Of a DNA stretch of 64,000 bases, positions 1 through 13,145 are shown piece after piece (position 1 is the stretch's first letter; each line of letters starts with the position of its first letter). The DNA comes from Pterobdella sp. o SKG-2022. Its lineage: Eukaryota > Annelida > Clitellata > Hirudinida > Piscicolidae. The DNA lies in contig OZ038326.1 of the NCBI GenBank assembly GCA_964035795.1, positions 2,080,916 through 2,144,915 of the forward strand. Direction: 5' to 3'. The notes under the pieces were generated by a model. That model was given only the letters and a program-made list of their open reading frames with translations, searched no databases and was not told the origin of the DNA. A program made the position numbers and the translations under genes.

Positions 1-32
1 TTTTATGTTTGATGTTTAGTTGTTTTATTGCT

Positions 33-286
33 TTATGCATTCTTTGCTTGTAGTTTGAATTTTCGATTTTTTTTGAATTGTTCTTCTGTTATTGAGGATT
101 TGTTATCTAAGCATTTTTTGTTAATTTGTTTTTGTAGAATGTGTTTTTCTTTGTTTAAGTCTATTTTTGTAATTTGATTTATTTTACAATTTTTCAAAAT
201 GTTTCTGATTTTATTGATTTTTTTCTTAAATTTTTTTATTTCTGGGTCTTTTATTTTAGTTTGTTGGTTGCTTTTTTTTTTGTCTT
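33..286 (-). CDS. Possible terminal exon, PYM1/eIF2A-like C-terminal tail (partial gene)
   Basis: An 84-codon open frame on the minus strand begins after a possible acceptor (AG at 288-287) and ends at TAA (35-33). The product is Lys/Asn/Ile-rich and probably helical. Its core, with DPEIKKFKKKINKIRNIL followed by an LNKEKHILQKQI stretch, resembles the DP..KKIKNLKKKL...LEK....L motif at the C-termini of PYM1 (the exon-junction recycling factor that binds Mago-Y14) and of eIF2A. No upstream exon of such a gene was recognised at higher coordinates, so the identity rests on one short motif in a low-complexity protein. A chance open frame in A-rich DNA is the main alternative. Confidence 0.3.
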
Positions 287-3200
287 CTTAAAAGTTATGA
301 GGTGAAACTGAAGAGGCAGATAATAGAGGTATCGTTAAAAATCGAAACGATAACCAGCATATGAATGTTTTTACATTATTTGGTTTCAAATAAAACATTT
401 TTAAACCATTTTGTTCTGAAAGCTTTTCTAGTAGAAATTTTTGCTGTTTTCTAAGATTTAATGATTGTATTTTAAAATATGCACAAAAAAATACAAAACT
501 AAAAAACTATCCACAAAAGGTATAAATTATTGCAATGCCTTGAGAGTCACATTCAAAAATAACACTTAATCTCCGAGAATTAAATTCAAAATTATCTAGC
601 ATTTAATAGCAACATTTTTTTGTTTAAATCAGCTTCCACATTATGTTGTTATGAGTATGCGGCTCATGAAACCAACACTCGGCTGCTTTGGAAACTTATC
701 TTTTCGACAATATTCCGTAAAGCTCAAAAAATAGTATCTCAACTATTTTTTTTTGGAAAGGAAATTTATAAGAATTTTTCTTCCGCATCCAACCTAGCAA
801 CGTCATTGTGTCGCAACAATTAAAATAACTTATTGGAGACGTTGAATTTTTTATAAAAATTTTTTGACATGTTAAAATTTTCAATGTTTTCTAAAAAAAG
901 TTTAAAGTTTGTTTTTAATCAAAAAAATTCTGGGCACTTGACTAATTGTCAAAGAACATAAATTTAAACCCCTAGCACGAAGCAATTATGTCACTTGAAA
1001 ACTTCGATCTTTAAACAGGAAATAAAAAAATGAAACTAATTTAAGTTTTCAATTTTTATTTGAACTTTTTCATTATCACAACTAAGTGTCAAGTAACAGC
1101 CTGAATCTAGTGAATTTCGACAGTAAGTCATGTCAGTATGGGTCTTCAAGTTGATATTGATGGCTGCGCTAAATCATTGTTATCTGATGATTCAAAAATT
1201 TTTTACCATTTAAAAAAAATAAAAAATTTTCAAAAAACAAAAACTCGTTAATCTAAAAAAGATCAAAATTTTTAGAGTTGAAACGTGTTTTGAAAATTCG
1301 AAATTAGCTCAAAAATTGTTAGAATAATATTTTTGGTTTGAATAATTTCAATTCAAACTTCATAAGCTGGAAAACCCCTATATAAAAGCGATGCAAAGCC
1401 ATATAGTCTGTTCAAGTTCTTCTACACATTTCACAACGTTATTCGGAATTATTATTGAACAAAGGTGCCATGCTGAAGTGTCATATGAATTGGTAACAAC
1501 CTGAGTAATACATGCGTACCACGCAGTAAAACTTCAAGACTAAATATATTGTTTCAATTATTTTCCTTAACAAAATTACAAGATGATTAACTACGTCGAG
1601 TCCAGACTTTCCGCTAACATAATGCACGGATCAAAAAACTACTATTTGCTTGAAGCTTCTTCATCAAACATCTGAATGTGCATGCAAAATTCAAACGACT
1701 ATTAAGTCATAAAGATACAGATATTTTTCGAGAAGTTCACACTTCATTTGGAGGCTCTGCCGCTTGAAAAATATCTTCAATAATAATATTTCTTCGTCAC
1801 AAATTTGAACGTGCAAGGATTCACTGGAAGAATAGAAAATAAATATAGCTAAAAATAAATAATTTCTATTATCGCTTTCATAGATATTTATGCCGTCTGG
1901 TTGATGTGGGCTATTAGAAAATGAACTTTTGTTTCAGAATTTGAAAAATTACGATCTGAAGTTTCCAAAAGCCATTTAAAAGAAAAATGATATCTTACTT
2001 AAGCTTTAAGCTCCTCTCTAAATAATGTTATTTTCTTTTTAAGGTATTGATTGCTTCATAAAGCTTTTCCTAATAATCATGCAAAAGATATTTTTTATAC
2101 TTTAACCCGATTAGAGTAAAAAGTTTTTTCAATGAAAAACGCTAAGAATAAGAAAGAAAATATGTAACTATTTGTAATGTTAAATTGGGAACTTTTCACA
2201 AGTAATTCCGATCTTAATGCCTGGGTGGGTTGTTTTATGGCGAAAAGGATCAAGTAAACTTCAAGCCGGATACCTCTACGAGCTACAGTTTCTCTTTGAA
2301 ACTTGAGTCAATTTTTTTTGAGATTTATTTTAGTGCTCAATTTTTTCATTACTAAGCATTAGCTGGACTTACTTAATTTCACTTTAATTATTTTATTCCT
2401 TTAAAAGATTTGTTTTGTAGTTTTCAATTTTTTTGTTGAAAAATAATTTTTGATGCATTGACAGATTACTTTAGTAATTTTGAAAATATTTTTTTTTGAA
2501 AAAATTTTATTGAATCTACTCCATCAATTCTACATGACCTTAAGTATTAACGTTAATATTGAATTAGCAACTCCAAAGTTTTTTGGTTATTTTCAAGCAA
2601 ACAACTCCAAAGTTTTTTTGAATTTTTTCTTTAAACCACATTTGTTATCCAACATGTCAACTTTTGATTTCCTTACATAATAGGCGCGGCATTTTTTTCA
2701 GTAGAATGAGAGAAGTAAGTAGCGTTGAGGATTGATCACGTGACTAGTTTTCTTTGACTCTTTTTTTAAAGCCTATTCTCAAAGTCAAAAATAAACTTGA
2801 AGCTTACTTTTTTAATTTTGAAATCAAGATTTAAATATATGAAGTTGCTCAAAAAATCACTCAAATAATTGGCAACTTTCCATAAGTGTGATGCAGTTGC
2901 TCTTCAAGAATTTATTACAATATTTTCAATTTGATGACCACTTCTTCATTCATTAGTTTTATTCTTTCAGACCATTTTTTTGATAATATTTTCGAATGCT
3001 TCATTATTGTCTTTTTTTTAAATTTAACGACATAATCAACAAACACGGCTACCCACCCAACCAATAAAAAATTTTTTTGAAATTCAATTTTGAAACGTAT
3101 TTTGAAGGCCAGTTTAAAAGAAATTTTGGGTTTTTTTGAGTCGAGAGTCCACTCAAAAACTGTTGTAGTCGATTCAAAAATTGCTTTCAATTTTTTTTTC

Positions 3201-3287
3201 AAAGTTAGTTATATAATCATAATAATATAAATAATTTTTTAAAAATTGAATAAATAGTAAAAATTTTGTATTTCGCTGAGCCAAACA

Positions 3288-3446
3288 TAATTATTCAAAT
3301 GAAAACACTTTTAGGAGTTATTTTATCCACGAAGCTTTCCGTAAGATGAACTGCCATTTGTACCTCACCTTGATAATGTAAGTTCATCTTACGAAAAGCT
3401 CCGTGAAATAAAATAAACTCCTAAAAGTGTTTTAATTTGAATATTG
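3288..3446. mobile_element. MITE-like fold-back element, copy 1
   Basis: The left arm starts ATTCAAATGAAAACACTTTT and the right arm is its reverse complement with few mismatches. The two arms pair over roughly 60 bp around a short centre. The inner part carries GTAAGTTCATCTTACG, itself a small palindrome. There is no coding capacity. The same termini and inner motif recur at 43032-43155, so this is a non-autonomous DNA element family. No convincing target-site duplication was seen at this copy. Confidence 0.75.
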
Positions 3447-6122
3447 AATATTTAAATTTTGAAATTTCGGTAGAATAGACCTAAAAAATTGGCTATTTTT
3501 TTTATTTTGTTATCAATATTAATTATGTGCATTTTTATTAAACTTTCAGGATTGTGTGTTCACTCGTATCAACATAAAGAAGACCTTCAAAAATCCTGAA
3601 TAGATAAAACGTTAGTTTTTAAGTTTTTAAAGTTTTTTAAACCCAAGCTTTAGAGTTATTCATGAATTTAAACTTGAAAAAAGTGTTGACTTTTTTTAAA
3701 GTAAGACATAATAGTTTATTCAATAAATTTCAAATTTTCATCTCATAATGATGAAAAAACTCACCTTTATTGAAATAACTTTGATTTATTTTTTGTTGCT
3801 TACAGTTTTTTTTTAAAATGAGTTTCTAAGAGCAACATACCTATTTGAACAATCTTAAAAACAATTAAAACAATAATTTTATTCTTTAAAGTTCTAAAAC
3901 TGAAAACAATTTTTCTCTTATTGTCATGCTTCATATATTATTTCCAAAAAAAAACTTTCGGTTTTGAAAACTTAAGTTTACTAGAAGGTTTTATAAGTCT
4001 AATGAAACCATGGACTTGATGGTAGTTATCCAATATTTCAAAACTTGGCTAAGGATTTTCAATGAGGTTCCACTTATTAAAATTTTTAGCTATTTTTTCC
4101 AACAAACGTAGTTTTTTTAAATTTTATATAGTTTGAAAAAATTATATAAGCTTGGAAATTTTTCAATAAAACAAAAAGCTTTGTAATGAACTTTTAAATT
4201 TTTCGTGCTTCATTTTATCACTTATTTGTCAGTTAAGACGTCGATCATTTTTTGAAGAATGATTTTAAAAAAAAGGTAAAATTTTTCAAAAAAGTTATAC
4301 TCAACTGATTTCAGAATTAATGAGGAAGAAAATTTATTTACTCTGGAACCCACAAGTTTGCATTTTAATATTTATTTATTAACATATTGATGAGAAATGA
4401 TCCTCAATTTTGAACTCTGAGAAAAAAGCTTTAAAAAAATTGAAATTTATGTTGTTTTTATTTATTTTTAACTTTTATCAAAATAATTGTGAATTGTTAA
4501 TGTTTCAACTTTGAAAAACTTATCACAATTTCAAGTTTGATTTGAACGATTTTCATATTGGGTTGAACTCCAAAAACCCGGATTTTTGAAAACCTCATGT
4601 TTTGAAGACCACACTGGAAAAATTTTGTAATTATACAAATGTTATTCTTTGTGCAAAATATTTTAAGCCGTTTCCATTATGGAAACCTTTTCTGTTAGAA
4701 TGTATAATTATATTTTTCAAAGCTTTTAATGCTCTATTGCTGTTATGTGGAATTTTCTAACTATTTATTCATTGTTTGTTTTTATTTTTTTCATTGAATT
4801 TTTTTATTTCTCCATGTTTTATTAATGCTTTTATTGATTTTTCATCTCCGTTATCTATCAACATTTTCTATTTTCGTTGTTCTCAAGATTATTTTTAAAC
4901 TGTCTCGATTTAGTTCTTCCATTCATCTTTCAAGTTTTTCCCTTTTTGGCACTCATTTTTTTAAGACATATTTCATGCTGAGGTCCAATGTTTTAAGATG
5001 GAATTTATCCAGTATTTCGTTTTTTATGACAATTTTGTAAATAATTTTTTTTTAGCTACGAGAAATTTTTTTATAGACGTTTAAAAATTTTTTTTGAAGT
5101 TTTTTAAAATTTTAAAACATAAAAAATTTTTTTGTCATAATTCCCTTTTTAAAATAAGATTTCCATACGTTTTTAGAAACTATGAAATCACAAAATTTAA
5201 TCAAATTTGGATCGCAGAATTTCGTGCGGGGGTTTGAACTGAGTTTTCAAGCCGATGAATCGCATACCAAACTTTATAGAAAGAATATAAAAAAAAAATG
5301 AAACAAGGTATAAATAAATAAAAATAAAGTAAAAATGATAAATAAATAACAAAAAATATTAAAAATGAGAAACAAATAAAAAAATAACAATCTTTAAATA
5401 AACTAAAACATAAAGAAATTCAAAAAAGTTTTTTCTTGATAACAGTCGAAGTTGATTTCATAAATTCATGAAGTAATTTCTTTTCCAAGCTAAAATAAAT
5501 CCTAAAGTTTAAAATATGCGAAAAATTTCATTTTTTATACCTATGCCAACACCTACATTCTCTGAGTTTTATAACTGTAGAAAAATCTCAAAATATCGAC
5601 TAATGAAAAATGATTCAGTTATTACTTATTTATACTTTAATTTCAAATTTAAAAAAAAAATTTTATTCTAACACGAATTGAAAAATATTTTAATTGCCAA
5701 TTTATTGTTAATTTCAAAAGCCATTTCCCCAGTCAAAAAAATAAATCAAAACTTTTTTTGAAATGTTGTTTAGGTATAAAATACACTCGAGTTTTGTTTC
5801 AAATATTGCTTGCAATAAACTGCTTAACATCTGCGAAATAAAGAAAAGCTTATTCAGTGGTGTTTCATGATAGTAACTTGTGTGAGGAGACTACGGAAAG
5901 CATAAAAAAGCATAGAGTGGATATGAAGCAATTTAGAAAATATAATTTTTTTAATGTGTGAGAACTTAATTCTTTTGCAGCTTTGTGTTGGTTTAAAACT
6001 TTTTTTATTTCGATGTTATTTATATGTTTTACCAAGCAATTTTCTTTATGTTTTCTATAAAATAATGATTACTTGTTTTTGATGAAAGGTAGCTTTTTGT
6101 GAATTATGATAAAGCTCTGAGA

Positions 6123-6163
6123 TAATTAGAAATTATGGGTTGTAATCCCATAATTTCTAATTA
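6123..6163. repeat. Perfect 17-bp inverted repeat with 7-base loop
   Basis: Bases 6123-6139 and 6147-6163 are exact reverse complements and are separated by TTGTAAT. The stem ends in three G:C pairs next to the loop. It lies far from any supported gene. The arms share no sequence with the fold-back element family. Confidence 0.85.
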
Positions 6164-9100
6164 CCTTAGATTTGCTTAATAATAATGACCATCATTTTAT
6201 TTCACAATAAAATTATCGTCATTAGTCACGTAGTTTGGGAGTTTAAAAAATTTTTTTGATGTGTTTTCCAATTTAGCAATAACTAAATTGAAAAATATTT
6301 AAAATTTTAGCTAAAAGGTTTTTGAAATTTTTGATAAATTTAAAAAGTGATCTCAAAAAGATTTTAAAGCACATTCCATGTATTTTTCGAGATACGTGAA
6401 AAAATTGAATTTAAAAATATTTTTCTGGAAATATGCTTTCTAGACTAGGCAAACCTTGAAACAATAAAACTATATCGCCAAGTTATTGAAAAATTTTTAG
6501 AATCAAAGATAGGGTACTTAGAGCTTCAGAAATTCCCAATATTTTTGATAGCTTTTGAGTCCAATTATATAACGTTTTTTATTGAGTTCTCATCCGATTA
6601 AATAACTTGGAATATTTTCTTTTAGATATATTTTTTCTTTTTCTCAATATTTTTTTTAGTTATTTTTAAATTATATTCTAAATTTTTTTATTTTTTACAG
6701 CATTAGCTTTCAGGGAGTAACGTTGTATTGTAGAAAAGTTTCATGAAAATCTTCGACTAAAAGCCCCCGTAATTAATAACATTTACTCTCCCATTTCTAT
6801 AAAAAAGCTCTGATTAATTAATAGCTAATGACATCAAAAATGATCAGTAACACATTAGAAAATTTTCTAGTGAGAAAAGGAAGGGCATGTTTGCATCAAT
6901 GGGAATCAGAACAGATGCGTTTCAAATAGCTGAATATTCTCTAGAGCGTGTGTAATGTGCCAATTTAGAGGAGTAGTGAAGACTGATTTAATTATCACAG
7001 TCCATCAAATTATTTTTGTTTTAATTTTGTGTGCAAGATTTTGAAAAATTTTTGCTTTTATAAAAGTTTGGTATAATTAATTATACATTTTAACGAAAGT
7101 TCTGGTAAAGCTCACTTTTTATAGGGCTCGAATGATCAAATTTTGAGAAATTTTTCATTTATATATTCTAGACTTTTAGAAATCATTTTGATTTTAAAAA
7201 ATTTTGAAATGAAATCGTTTTGGTTCTTTTTGTGAAACTTTTCACGTCAAAAAAATTGGAAAAGTATATTTTTAGCCTTCAATTATTGAAATATTTATAA
7301 AAGGCCAATATTTGCATGTGGCTTAGAAGAAATACGTAAGTTTCCGGTAATAAGAGAGCGGATACGGTAGATCCCAAGCCGATAAGTTCAAGGATATGAC
7401 TCTAAAATACGGGCTTCATAAAGATGGCTTTGATTATTTCTCTGTAGTTTCTCATTGTTTCTGCCATTAAAACATTATAAAAGCTTAATCACAGTTCTGT
7501 AAGATTCTCTAGTACCACTACGTTTTTTTTAGCCGGTCGCATTTTGAATTTTATTTAGAGACTATATTGTTTTCTCAGAGTTTTAAAAGTTTTGTGAAGA
7601 TAATATTTCAAAAACTTATTATTCTGATAACAGGAAGATAGATATGGATAAAAAAAAACTAGTTGAATATGATATTAAAATGCCAATATTTTGACAACTT
7701 TGTGTCAGCAGGTTGAAAGCACGGTTTTAATTAAATGCATAATTTAATTAAACGCTACGTAACAAAATCCTCTTGTTTAACAGTACATAAATTATTTTAA
7801 AATTTGATATTCAAGCGGTCATAAATAAGATTAAACTTGAAGACGAAGTCTTATTTTGCTTTAAATCTTTTATTCTTGTCATTTTGGCTTTTTTAATGGA
7901 TTTAATGTCGAAATTACAATAAGATATAAGCTCACAAGATTATTTTTGAATTCGGCAAGAGCGTTTTGTTTAAGACTCGTTATTACACTCTTATGTAAAT
8001 TAAACTATTAAAAAATCTCGCAACCATAAAAAAAAATTTAAAAGGGTTTTAAATCACGGAATTGGTGAAATTGAAGTTATTCAAAAACAAAATGACTGCA
8101 ACTCAAAAAATGTCAAACACTCAGACTAGTTGGTCTCCAGTCCAATTTTTCAAACAAAATTTTTACCCAGTGGAGCTAGCTGGTTAGCTTGAAACTTCAA
8201 TAAAATTTCTGATGAAAAAATATCAAAGATTCTGCCGGAAATGAAGTTATATTTGCGATTTAGCTTTGTAGAAGCTATAAAACTGCTGCAAATAAAAGCA
8301 CTAAAGCCTGATAGAACTATTCAAAGCACCGAGCTTTTCCAATGGCTTCACATCAGTAGTAAGCCTCACCTCGGTTCTTAAACGTTCCCATAATAGACTG
8401 TCGTTGAATATTTGATAAAATACACTTGGAACACGCTGTTTGAGAAAAATTTCGTTCAAATTTCAAGCTCTTGGTGGTTTTTGAAAGCTTCGGTTTTAAA
8501 TGAAAATTTTATAAACCCTTTCGATTCCTTATAGAAAAAATAATTTTTGACATCTAATATGAAATAAATTCCACTTTAAAAGTAAATTCGTGAAAATTGT
8601 TTTTAAACTAAAAAATTAAATATAATTTTAATTATAAAGTTAATTTAAAATTATTACCTTGGGGGGCTGTAAGAGTTCGCAAAAATATTTACTGCAAGAA
8701 ATAGTAGTTTGGGCAGGTTTCATTCAAAGTTTGGTTTCAGAATCTTTTAAATCGTAGCAAAGATTTTCTTCACAGATTCTTGTTAATAAATGACACAAAA
8801 TGAGTGTATTTCGTCTATTTATCTGTCTATATATATATGTATATATGCACGCATGCAAAAAAAAACATCCTAAATTCCGATTTTGTCAATACTTTTAAAA
8901 CTACCAAAAATTTTAAAGTGAGAACCACAAAAATATATTTTAATTCCACTTAAAAACGCTTGAATTAAAACACTAGCCACGAAAGAAGTACAGAAACGAT
9001 GCAGTAAAATCACTGTAAAGCTATTCAAGCAAAAGAGTAGTTTAAATACGGGGATCAAGCTATCTTGATATTTAGTGCATGGAGTTGAAAGGGGTCTTGT

Positions 9101-9947
9101 GGAGTCACAAGTCATTCCAGATTAAGTCAACATTCAATAAAAAACGATCGTTTCAACTTTGCCAGTAAATTTTAATAGTTATACTGATGATTATTAAGTT
9201 AAAAATCATGATGATGATGATGAAGAGGAGGATGAAGAGGAAGAGAAATATTTTGCAGTTTGACTGAAAACTACTTTAAACAATAACTACTTAGTCTTAA
9301 AAAATGAACATAGTTTTGAAAATTCAACTAATTTTGGAGGGTTTTTAGGGTAGAAAAAATTATTTCGAAAATTAGCTTCAATTTATTTATTAATTCTTTT
9401 TAAGCGGATCATTTTCAATATTTTCGAAAAATATTGAGTTGTGGCTTATGAAAAACAAAGCTTTTATTTCGAAATTAAAACGAAGCAAATTTCAAAGTTA
9501 ATACGGTTTTGATGTTGGGCAAATATATCGAATTATATTTAATCATTTTATTTAATAACATACGGAAAAAGATAAATCAAAATTTTAATTTTTCGAAAAA
9601 TAAAATAAAAGTTATTTCAAATGTTTTAGATATATTTCTGTTTCAATGGTATCACCAAGTTTAAGTTTTAACATTAAGTGAATGTTTCCAAATAGATTAT
9701 GGTGTCGTCAGAAAAAGAGTAACTCAATTGATAGTACACGAAATATCAGTCTGAGACTAACCTCATAAATAATTTTAGAACTCAAATCTTTAGGTTTTAA
9801 TTGAAAAAAGCTCAAACAGCAGAATCTATTTCTGTGGCATTCAACAACAAAATTTTTTGTGAGATAATCAAATGAATTTATTTTATTATTAATAAATAAA
9901 CTTTTCCCATAGTTTGTAAAAAAAAATGTTCTATTTCAATGAAATCT

Positions 9948-12900
9948 CTATTTTTTCTTGGCTAAATAGGCCGCAATCGTGGGCTCTTTTTCAATTCTTT
10001 CGTAAAGTTTCGCCAGCTTGGGTGATTTTTCTTTCCAGTTGATACCCACACAGTCAACAACGTTTGAGAACATCCCATAGAAAGTAAGTTCCGCCAAAGT
10101 TATCTGTCAATTTAATATTTCGTCGCCTAAACCTTCAAAAAGCATGAAAATCGATTCATAAAACACTTTTCAAACAACTTGATCAAGTTCAATTGAATTT
10201 TAACCTTATCTTCAACAAAGAATTCTTTATCTCCTTTGAAGTTTTCAAGAATTTTGATGAATTCTGGAATGTGTTTCTCCTCTATCGCTTTGTGCAGATG
10301 GTCCTGATGATGAAACATGATGCTTTTAAACAAAAAATAATTTGTAAAAGTTTCATGGTGAGACTATGCCTATTAAAAAAAAACCTTTTGTTTCTCGATG
10401 AATGTTTTAAGTTTTTCAAATTCTATGTTTTTTTTTAAAAAATTTTCGTAAACCCCCAAAAAATGTCAATTTACTATGATGATATCTATTGTGTGTTAAA
10501 ATGTTCATCATTCAATGAAAATAAAAAGTTTCCATTGAGCCAAAGTAACAAAAACTAAATTTGTCAATACAAATGTTTTTCTTCAATTCTAAAAGTACGG
10601 AGCTTTTCATTAAGACTGTAACATTCTCAAGTGATTTTCGAATAACACAAAAACTATTAGTTTTTGAGTGGATTCAGGAAAATAGAAACACGAATCAAAA
10701 ATTCGTTGTCGGCATCATTTCTCACAGCACCAATCTCTTAGACCTTCACAAATCATCAAAATAAACTGAAACTTTGAAGCCTTCGGTACTAATTTAATTA
10801 TAAGAAATAATATAAAATAGTGATGAAGTAGAATATCTTGCCAAAGTTGTATGAGAAACAAACAGAAGTGTCTGTTAAACGAAAACACTACGCTTTTTTG
10901 ACTTGGTAATGTAGGTCCGACTTACAGTTTTTTTTGGGTAAATACTTCGTGTTTGTTTCCCATATGACATGGAATAACTTAATGAATGTCATCATCATCA
11001 TCATCATCTTCATCATCATAATCCTTTTCATCATCTTCATTCTCTTCATCATAATAATCATCTTCATCATCATAATCATCTTCATCATCATAATCATCTT
11101 CATCATCATAATCATCTTCATCATCATAATCATCTTCATCATCATAATCATCTTCATCATCATAATCATCTTCATCATCATAATCATATTCATCATCATC
11201 ACCATCATCCTCATCCTCATCATCATCACAATCATCATGCTAGTAATGTTTATATAGTTACCTTGATAGGTCCATCAGGGGCATGCCTGTGCTGACTCAT
11301 GTAGAACATCAAACCGTTCACCACGTCTGCTACCGCTTCAATCTGACGTTATTATGACTTTTATAAAAATATAATGACGTAAATATGATAATGATGACGT
11401 TAATATGCATATAAAGACTTCAATATGGTTACGATGACTTCAATACAATCATGATGACGTAAATATTGGTATGATGACGTTTATATGATTGTAAGGACAT
11501 CAATAAAATTATAATAAAGCTAATATGTTTATAAGCAAGTCGACCATTAGGCCGCCCAAATTGGTGCATGGGTACGCAATTGTTAGGTTCCACAGGGCGC
11601 TAATTCCTGTTAAAAATGCTATTAAATGGAGGATAAATGTAAATAAAAAAATGAAAAAAAACAAAAAAAATGGTTAAAAATTACGAAAAAAAGTATTAAT
11701 TTTTTCAATGAATAAATATGTAGAATAAAATTTAAAAAGCAATTTTCAAGCGGTTTTTTCACCCCATATGATTTGAATTTGGAGGAGAATAAGTAGAAAA
11801 AATGATTTTAAAAGCATGATAATTATCTTCATGTTAATGAAATTACCACATACTGAATTCAAAGATGTATTGTGGATTTGAAATTATTCATCAACAAAAT
11901 ATGATTATATTTGAATCAATTTCAATTATCTACACCAAAATCAATTATACACCTTTTTTCAGACTTGAAGCCAAAACAGAGTGATTTTTTTCATTTATTA
12001 TAAAGAAAACATTCAACTAGAAAAATTTTAATTTGAATATCAAAGTTGAAAAAATTTAACTTCGAGAATTTTCTATTAAAAGTTTCAATCTTTAAAAACT
12101 CAACTGAAACGTTCATAAACCTCATACCTTGGCCCTCTCGAAATCGTTGCAACCCAGAAGACCAGCTTGCTTGGCTACGTATCTTGAGCAATTGCATTAT
12201 AAATATCAAATTTCACGGTATTATAAACCAATTTGTCAATGCAAACAGCTGAAAACTCTTCAATATCTCATTGTTGATCTTTTAGATAATTATCCTTTTA
12301 ATATGTATTTAATAAAAAATCTTTATTTTTGATTCAATATAGTTTATCACGAAGTTCCCATAAAAATCCACTAGCTAACATTTAAAACACTCATTAACTC
12401 TGATGACAATTCACCATCCAGCAATAACAGACTTATAAATTCGGGTGGAAACGAATTCAACTACCTAGCAATAGCAGTGCTCTCAGTGAGAACTTTTCCA
12501 TCTACCTCTAGGATCGGAAGCTGTCCATTGAAGATCTCTGTTGATTTGGCAATTTAATTTTAATATTTGTTGCCGCTGTTTTCCAAAAGAATTCAAATCA
12601 CAAAAATAAAACGCGAGTATAGAGTTAATATTAACTAATAATGTATCACGTTAACGTTTTAGGATAAGGCTATACAAATTTAAGCTTTTTTCTTTCAATA
12701 AATATATTTGAAACTTTCTCAAATTTCATGTCTTTTCGAAAAATACCGCTAAATTACCAATAAAAAATATTTTATAATATGCTGCTAAAAACCACACTAC
12801 ACAATGCTTCTACAGAATTAAGCATAGCTGAGCTGGTAGAGCATTGAACTAACCATCTAAATTTTACAGCTCAATTTCGTGAGAGCCAACAATTGGCATC

Positions 12901-13145
12901 TGTTACGCTGTGTGTTTTCGCAACATTAAATTTTTAGCGAGCGCTTCAAACTTTACTTAAAAGCGCTACCTAAAATAAAAATTAGAAAAAAATTAATTAA
13001 AATAAATCCCACTTGGTTTGAGAGCAGGCCAGTCATTGAATGAAACCCTCTGGTCCTCAAAGGGAATGCCAGCGAAGGTGAAGATCAATCTTGTGGTCTC
13101 TGCTCTGCCTTTCATATCGAAGTAGATTAGCTTGTAAGACGTCAT
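9948..13145 (-). CDS. Sigma-class glutathione S-transferase, complete, six exons
   Basis: A cytosolic dimeric enzyme that conjugates glutathione to electrophiles; some sigma members isomerise prostaglandin H2. Exons in order: 13145-13013, 12537-12465, 12182-12128, 11342-11262, 10303-10205, 10103-9948. All junctions are GT-AG and the phases agree, giving 597 nt and 198 residues, the normal length for the class. The N-terminal thioredoxin-like domain starts MTSYKLIYFDMKGRAE, with the catalytic Tyr at position 8. The glutathione-binding strand reads GQLPILEVDGK, with the cis-Pro, followed by the TEST turn. The helical C-terminal domain ends KLYERIEKEPTIAAYLAKKK, as sigma GSTs do. A poly(A) signal (AATAAA on the minus strand) lies at 9882-9877, about 66 bases past the stop. 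Intron 4 carries an 18-bp minisatellite and intron 1 a tRNA-like element. Confidence 0.93.
10990..11237. repeat. 18-bp minisatellite in GST intron
   Basis: About ten head-to-tail copies of an 18-base unit, TCATCATCATAATCATCT, flanked by plain CAT repeats. The long open frames it yields on both strands (Met/Ile/Lys-rich on one, Ile/Phe-rich on the other) arise because 18 is divisible by three. It sits between GST exons 4 and 5. Confidence 0.9.
12821..12900 (+). repeat. tRNA-derived element (SINE head or tRNA pseudogene)
   Basis: TAGCTGAGCTGGTAGAGCA matches an internal RNA polymerase III A box. A degenerate B box (GCTCAATTTC) follows about 40 bases later. The predicted arms do not close into a cloverleaf, so this is not a functional tRNA. 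It lies in the first intron of the GST gene. Confidence 0.45.

Larger units (their letters stand above)
287..9947. other. Long AT-rich region without a supported gene
   Basis: I read both strands and found no exon with both a family resemblance and consistent splice sites. Open frames here are short and of simple composition. The supported contents are a fold-back element at 3288-3446, a perfect hairpin at 6123-6163 and a CACGTG site at 2737-2742. Part of the stretch must hold upstream exons of the gene ending at 33 if that gene is real. Confidence 0.5.

Noticed and set aside
8150..8385. Plus-strand open stretch of about 60 codons
   Set aside because: It has no splice signals in phase and no family resemblance.
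10888..11257. Long Met/Ile/Lys-rich and Ile/Phe-rich open frames
   Set aside because: They are produced entirely by the 18-bp minisatellite inside a GST intron.
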